Positions 3,448 to 7,162 of a stretch of DNA of 7,162 bases are shown here, in pieces; within the stretch, counting starts at the first letter, position 1; each line of letters opens with the position of its first letter. The notes under the pieces were generated by a model. It made no database searches. It was not told the DNA's origin and saw only the letters and a list, made by a program, of their open reading frames with translations. The stretch is from NCBI GenBank assembly GCA_044867925.1, contig JBIOVV010000071.1, positions 1 through 7,162 of the forward strand. The letters are read 5' to 3'. Source of the DNA: VRUE01 sp044867925 (GTDB taxonomy: Bacteria > Actinomycetota > Thermoleophilia > Solirubrobacterales > 70-9). The translations under genes and the position numbers were made by a program.

Positions 3448-6342
3448 ATGCGGGAGGGCGCGCGGGTTTGGCTTGGGACTGCGGTTTCTGTTGTTCTGCT
3501 CGCGCTGTTTACCGCCTCGCCCGCCGCGGCCGTCGACATCATCGAAGAGGAGCTGCCGGAAACTGTCGGATCGGGCTGGCAGGCCGGCACCTGCACGAAA
3601 GACGCGCCCGAATGCAGCATCGACACCCCGGATCAGTTCTTTACCCAGGCGGCCGGCCATCCGCCCGTGGGCTTCACTCAGATCATCGTCAAGCACACCG
3701 GCGCCTTCAAAGAACCGGTAGGGCATATCAAGACGGTCCTCGTCGACCTGCCCCAGGGGATGAGCGTCAATCCGGAGGCGACCCCCAAGTGCGAGCTCAC
3801 CGCCGAAGGCAAATTCCCGGTCAGCGGCTGTCCCCCCGACACGCAGGTCGGCTACAGCAACGTCGAAGCCTCGACCGGAATACCCCCGGTGACGCTGCCG
3901 CCGGTCGAAGTTCCCGGCATCGCCGTCTACAACCTCAAACCGCGTCCGGGGGAACCCGCCCGCTTCGGCTTCACCTTGCCGCTCGGCCTCGGCGAAGTCT
4001 TCCTCAACGCCGGCGTCAAATGGGACGGCGACTACCACGAGTACTTCACGATCCACGTACCTGAGGTGCCCGCCCTCGACGTGAGGATCCTGAGGAACCG
4101 GCTGGTCTTCGACGGCACGATCGGCAACGGCGGCCTGCCGAGCGAAGAAGGCGGTGCCTTCCTGACCACGCCGAGCACCTGCTTCAACCCCAACCAGCCG
4201 GCTTTCGCGACGATCTACAACACGATCCTCCACGCCGATTCGCAGGAGGAAGAAGCACCGGAGAACGAATATGACGTGGCCGCTCCGGCGCCTCCGTCGG
4301 CTGCCTTCCTCGCCGGCTCCGAGCGAGTCGAATCGCCCTTGCCGAGGATCGGCGGAGGCGACCGGGTGATGCCCACCGGCTGCGACAAAGTCCCTTTCGC
4401 ACCCTCGACTTCGCAGGCGCCCGGGACGAGCCAGACGGACTCGCCGATGGGTGGAACCGTCGAGGTCGAAGTCCCCTTTGACCCGCCGGCCGAGATCTAC
4501 CAGTCGAACGTGAGAACGGCCAACGTCTCCTTGCCGCAGGGCATGGGCGTCAACCCATCGGGGGCCAACGGGCTGCAGGCGTGCACCGATGCGCAATTCG
4601 GCAAAGGGACCCGCAACCCGGTGGCCTGTCCGGCGGCCTCCAGAATCGGCACCGTGGCGATCGACACGCCGCCGCTGCCGGACGGCACCCTGACCGGCAG
4701 CGTCTATCTGGGCAGCCAGCTGAGCCGCGACCCCGCATCGGGGAACGTGTACCGGATCTTCATCGACGCCGAGTCGGCCAGCCGCGGCCTCTCGATTCGC
4801 CTGCTCGGCAACGTCAGCGCCAACCCTCTGACGGGACAGCTGACCGCTTACGTGCACGAGGCTCCGCAGCTGCCCTTCGACTCGGTCCGCGTCACTCTCG
4901 ACGGCAGCAAAAGCCCGCTGACCAGCCCACCGACCTGCGGACCGAACAAAACCAGCCACGCGATGACGGCCTGGTCGGGCACGCCCGATAGCGGCCCCCA
5001 GGACAAAGGCTTCACCCTCGCCACCGCGCCGGGTGGCGGTCCCTGCGCGAAAACGCTGGCCGAGCGGCCCTTCGGCCCCGCCTTCGGCACCAACGACAGC
5101 AATCCCAAGGGCGGCGCCTTCACCCAGTTCGCGATGAACGTCGCGCGCAACGACGGCAACCAGGAGCTGAAGGGCGTCGACGTCACCCTGCCGCCGGGCT
5201 TGAGCGCCAAGCTGGCGGGCGTGCGCTACTGCCCGGCGACGGCGCTTGCGGCTGCGGCCGCGAACAGCGGCGCGGCCGAGACCGCCAGATCGAGCTGTCC
5301 GGGCTCGAGCCTGATCGGCAGCGCCGCGATCTCCGCCGGCAGCGGCGCCAACCCGTACCGCACGACCGGAAAAGCCTTCCTCTCAGGGCCCTACCACGGC
5401 GCCCCCCTCTCCCTGGCAGTGGTCACCCCCGCCACGGCCGGGCCGTTCGATCTCGGCGCGGTCGTGGTGAGGGTGGCCCTGTTCGTCGATCCCCGCACCG
5501 CCCAGGTGCACGCGGTCAGCGATCCGATTCCGCACGTCTTCGGCGGCGCCCTGCTCGACGTCCGCTCGGTCGCGGTCAAGCTCGACCGGCCGAAGTTCGC
5601 CCTCAACCCGACTAACTGCTCGGCGATGAAGGTGGCCGGCGCGCTGCGCGGCGGCGGCTCCAACCCGCTCGACCCCGCCGCCTTCAGCTCCTTCCCGGTC
5701 TCGGCGCCCTTCAAGGTGCACGGCTGCGAGGCTCTCGGCTTCAAGCCGAAGCTCTACATGCGCCTCTTCGGCGGCACCCGCCGGGCGAAGAGCCCGAAGC
5801 TGCGGGCGATCCTTATCGCCCGCGACGGCGATGCCAACATCGGCCGGGCGGCGGTGACCCTGCCGAAGGCTCTGGCGCTCGAACAGTCGAGCCTCGCCAA
5901 CGTCTGCACCCGGGTCCAGTTCGCCGCGCATAAATGCCCGCAGGACTCGATCTACGGCTACGCGACGGCGAAGACTCCGCTGCTCGACGGGCCGCTCAAA
6001 GGTCCGGTCTACCTGCGCTCCTCCGACAACGAACTCCCCGACATGGTCGCCGCCCTCAACGGCCAGGTCGACATCGAGCTCGCCGGCCGGATCGACAGCG
6101 TCAAAGGGCGCCTGCGCACGACCTTCGACGTCGTGCCCGACGTGCCGGTCTCGAAGTTCATGCTGACCGTCCGCGGCGGCAAGAAACGGGGCCTGCTGGT
6201 CAATACGCGCAGCCTCTGCGGCCGCAAGTACAAGGCGATCGCCCGCTTCAAGGCGCAGAACGACAAGAAGCGCAACATGAAGCCCAAGCTGCGCACAGCC
6301 TGCAAGAAGCATCGCCACAAGCGCAAGAGCGCGTCTCGATAG
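3448..6342 (+). CDS. Large secreted four-module protein of unknown function
   Basis: This 964-aa protein begins with a typical signal peptide: basic start, hydrophobic core at about 7-22, and cleavage after Ala-Ala-Ala28. The mature part holds four diverged modules. Each opens with a strand ending in LPxG or LPxx (near residues 97, 355, 577 and 800), then has a cysteine and a second cysteine in a (G/A/S/K)CP motif followed by S/T-x-I/V-G/Y. The cysteine pairs are 115/128, 379/394, 595/617 and 820/830. Modules 2 and 4 share a 'PLPDGTLTGSVYL' / 'PLLDGPLKGPVYL' stretch. A Pro/Ser/Gly-rich linker lies at about 275-345, and the last 40 residues are strongly basic. No enzyme motif, sortase signal or C-terminal membrane helix is seen. 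A role as a beta-rich envelope or extracellular protein, perhaps binding anionic surfaces through its basic tail, is inference. Similar long proteins occur, as I recall, in Solirubrobacterales. The divergent winged-helix regulator probably controls it. Confidence 0.85.
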   Translation: MREGARVWLGTAVSVVLLALFTASPAAAVDIIEEELPETVGSGWQAGTCTKDAPECSIDTPDQFFTQAAGHPPVGFTQIIVKHTGAFKEPVGHIKTVLVDLPQGMSVNPEATPKCELTAEGKFPVSGCPPDTQVGYSNVEASTGIPPVTLPPVEVPGIAVYNLKPRPGEPARFGFTLPLGLGEVFLNAGVKWDGDYHEYFTIHVPEVPALDVRILRNRLVFDGTIGNGGLPSEEGGAFLTTPSTCFNPNQPAFATIYNTILHADSQEEEAPENEYDVAAPAPPSAAFLAGSERVESPLPRIGGGDRVMPTGCDKVPFAPSTSQAPGTSQTDSPMGGTVEVEVPFDPPAEIYQSNVRTANVSLPQGMGVNPSGANGLQACTDAQFGKGTRNPVACPAASRIGTVAIDTPPLPDGTLTGSVYLGSQLSRDPASGNVYRIFIDAESASRGLSIRLLGNVSANPLTGQLTAYVHEAPQLPFDSVRVTLDGSKSPLTSPPTCGPNKTSHAMTAWSGTPDSGPQDKGFTLATAPGGGPCAKTLAERPFGPAFGTNDSNPKGGAFTQFAMNVARNDGNQELKGVDVTLPPGLSAKLAGVRYCPATALAAAAANSGAAETARSSCPGSSLIGSAAISAGSGANPYRTTGKAFLSGPYHGAPLSLAVVTPATAGPFDLGAVVVRVALFVDPRTAQVHAVSDPIPHVFGGALLDVRSVAVKLDRPKFALNPTNCSAMKVAGALRGGGSNPLDPAAFSSFPVSAPFKVHGCEALGFKPKLYMRLFGGTRRAKSPKLRAILIARDGDANIGRAAVTLPKALALEQSSLANVCTRVQFAAHKCPQDSIYGYATAKTPLLDGPLKGPVYLRSSDNELPDMVAALNGQVDIELAGRIDSVKGRLRTTFDVVPDVPVSKFMLTVRGGKKRGLLVNTRSLCGRKYKAIARFKAQNDKKRNMKPKLRTACKKHRHKRKSASR

Positions 6343-6369
6343 GGGTTCCACCCCTATCAAGACGCGCTC
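6327..6369. terminator. Strong hairpin at convergent gene ends, overlapping a stop codon
   Basis: GAGCGCGTCT (6327-6336) pairs with AGACGCGCTC (6360-6369), and GATAGGGG (6338-6345) pairs with CCCCTATC (6351-6358). One C/A mismatch separates the two stem segments, and the loop is TTCCA. This gives 18 base pairs in 43 bases. The stem contains the last codons and the TAG (6340-6342) of the secreted-protein gene and ends 5 bases before the stop of the opposing dehydrogenase gene, so it can serve both strands. No U-tract follows on either side, as is common for actinobacterial terminators. Confidence 0.75.
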
Positions 6370-6374
6370 TTCGC

Positions 6375-7088
6375 TCAGGTCGGCTGGCTGGTGGGGCGGA
6401 TCAGGATCTCGTTGACGTCGACGCCGGGACGCTGCTCGAGCGCGTAGAGAACGGCCTTGGCGATGTCCTCGTCACGCAGGGCCCACTCGCCGGGGCGGTT
6501 GTCGAAGAAGGGGGTATCGGTCATCCCCGGCTCGATCAGCGTCACCTTGATCGCGTGGTTTTCGTGTAGCTGGCGCAGCTCGGCGCGCAGCGCCTCGCCG
6601 ATCGCCGTCGCCGCCCACTTGGTCGCCGAGTAGAGCGAGCCCGGCAGGGCCCGCCGGCCGGCAACGGAGCTGGTGACGAGGAAGTGGCCGTCGCCGCGCT
6701 CGAGCAGATGAGGAAGGGTGGCGCGGATCGTCAGCGCCACGCCGTAGACGTTGGTCAGCACCATCGAGCGCCAGTGCTCGGGCGACTCCTCGAGAAAGCC
6801 GCGGCTGGCGCCAAAGCCGGCGTTGGCGAAAACCCCGTCGATCCGCCCGAACCCCTCGATCGCGGCCGCGGCCATCGCCTTGACCTGATCCCACTCGGTC
6901 ACGTCGCAGCGCACCGCCAGCGCCCGATCCGGCCCGCCGACCTCTTCGACCAGCGCTTCCAGCTCCTCGAGCCGCCGAGCCGCCAGCACTAGCCGGTAGT
7001 CCGACGCAGCAGCCCGCGCCGTCGCAGCCCCGATCCCGCTCGAAGCCCCCGTAATCAGCAGAACCGAATCGCTTGCGCTGCCGTCCAT
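6375..7088 (-). CDS. Short-chain dehydrogenase/reductase, classical SDR, probably NADP(H)-dependent
   Basis: This 237-aa protein has the full classical SDR signature: the cofactor loop TGASSGIG (13-20), 'LAARR' after the second strand (Arg38 and Arg39, which favours NADP(H) over NAD(H)), CDVT at 61-64, NAG at 89-91, and the catalytic tetrad Asn113, Ser140, Tyr153 and Lys157 (in YSATK). The later 'IEPGMTDTPF' segment is the usual PG motif near the substrate and cofactor lid. Such enzymes oxidise or reduce an alcohol/ketone pair in the cytoplasm; the substrate cannot be told from sequence. Length is normal for the family. ATG at 7088 places the glycine motif close to the N-terminus as expected; GGGAG lies about 13 bases upstream, a rather long spacing. 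The gene converges on the secreted-protein gene across a shared hairpin, and the two are not evidently linked in function. Confidence 0.92.
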   Translation of the reverse strand: MDGSASDSVLLITGASSGIGAATARAAASDYRLVLAARRLEELEALVEEVGGPDRALAVRCDVTEWDQVKAMAAAAIEGFGRIDGVFANAGFGASRGFLEESPEHWRSMVLTNVYGVALTIRATLPHLLERGDGHFLVTSSVAGRRALPGSLYSATKWAATAIGEALRAELRQLHENHAIKVTLIEPGMTDTPFFDNRPGEWALRDEDIAKAVLYALEQRPGVDVNEILIRPTSQPT

Positions 7089-7162
7089 TGAGGCCGATTC
7101 TCCCAGCTTCGTCGAGGAAGGGCGAGCGGTGCAGGGTCGGCGGACACTCAGCGCGAAGCGCG

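Noticed and set aside
3397..4959. 520-codon open frame on the minus strand
   Set aside because: It lies antisense to the secreted-protein gene, has the Arg/Gly/Ala/Val-rich make-up of a high-GC shadow frame, shows no recognisable domain, and would begin inside the third module's upstream coding sequence and end in the regulator's promoter.
5383..6360. 325-codon open frame on the minus strand
   Set aside because: It is antisense to the 3' half of the secreted-protein gene and crosses the terminator hairpin. Its composition is typical of a shadow frame, and no ribosome binding site or domain is seen.
7089..7162. Right-edge sequence before the dehydrogenase gene
   Set aside because: Apart from a purine-rich GGGAG and a short CGCG-AAG-CGCG repeat at the edge, no promoter hexamers or other feature can be supported.

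Overview
The window looks like chromosomal DNA of a high-GC actinobacterium. The family make-up suggests the Thermoleophilia/Solirubrobacterales: a very large secreted protein with a late 'PKLYMRLFGG' segment, a SurA-N-like protein with a Cys-containing C-terminal tail, and a small stand-alone winged-helix regulator. This placement rests on recalled family resemblance, not on a search. Two short AT-rich islands (about 1128-1201 and 3344-3416) stand out sharply from the GC-rich background, and both hold promoters.

Layout. Positions 1-946 (minus strand) carry two genes for cytochrome c maturation: a membrane-anchored CcmG/TlpA/ResA-type thioredoxin and, with an ATGA overlap, a CcmH-type protein that runs off the left edge. 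A tRNA-Gly (anticodon CCC) lies at 1012-1084 on the plus strand. It is followed by an AT-rich island with three copies of an 18-bp box, which form a promoter placing the start of transcription almost on the GTG of a 371-aa AAA/STAND-type ATPase (1202-2317). Downstream is a 196-aa SurA-N-like ORF (2383-2973) that seems to lack both a signal peptide and the PPIase domain. Convergent to it is a 102-aa ArsR-like winged-helix regulator (3017-3325, minus). This is divergent from a 964-aa secreted protein built of four diverged modules (3448-6342, plus). A strong hairpin at 6327-6369, overlapping that gene's stop codon, separates it from a convergent short-chain dehydrogenase/reductase (6375-7088, minus).

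How the parts may work together. CcmG and CcmH are partners in reducing apocytochrome c thiols outside the membrane. The winged-helix regulator shares a divergent AT-rich control region with the secreted protein and is the obvious candidate to control it. The same vocabulary (the 11-mer ACTTCTAGGTA, plus GGTAAA and CTAG elements) recurs in the ATPase promoter 2.2 kb away, so the regulator may also act there. That is an inference. No CRISPR array, insertion sequence, prophage or recognisable defence island is visible. The most interesting items are the triple-box promoter, its link to the regulator's own promoter, the PPIase-less SurA-like ORF and the four-module exported protein.
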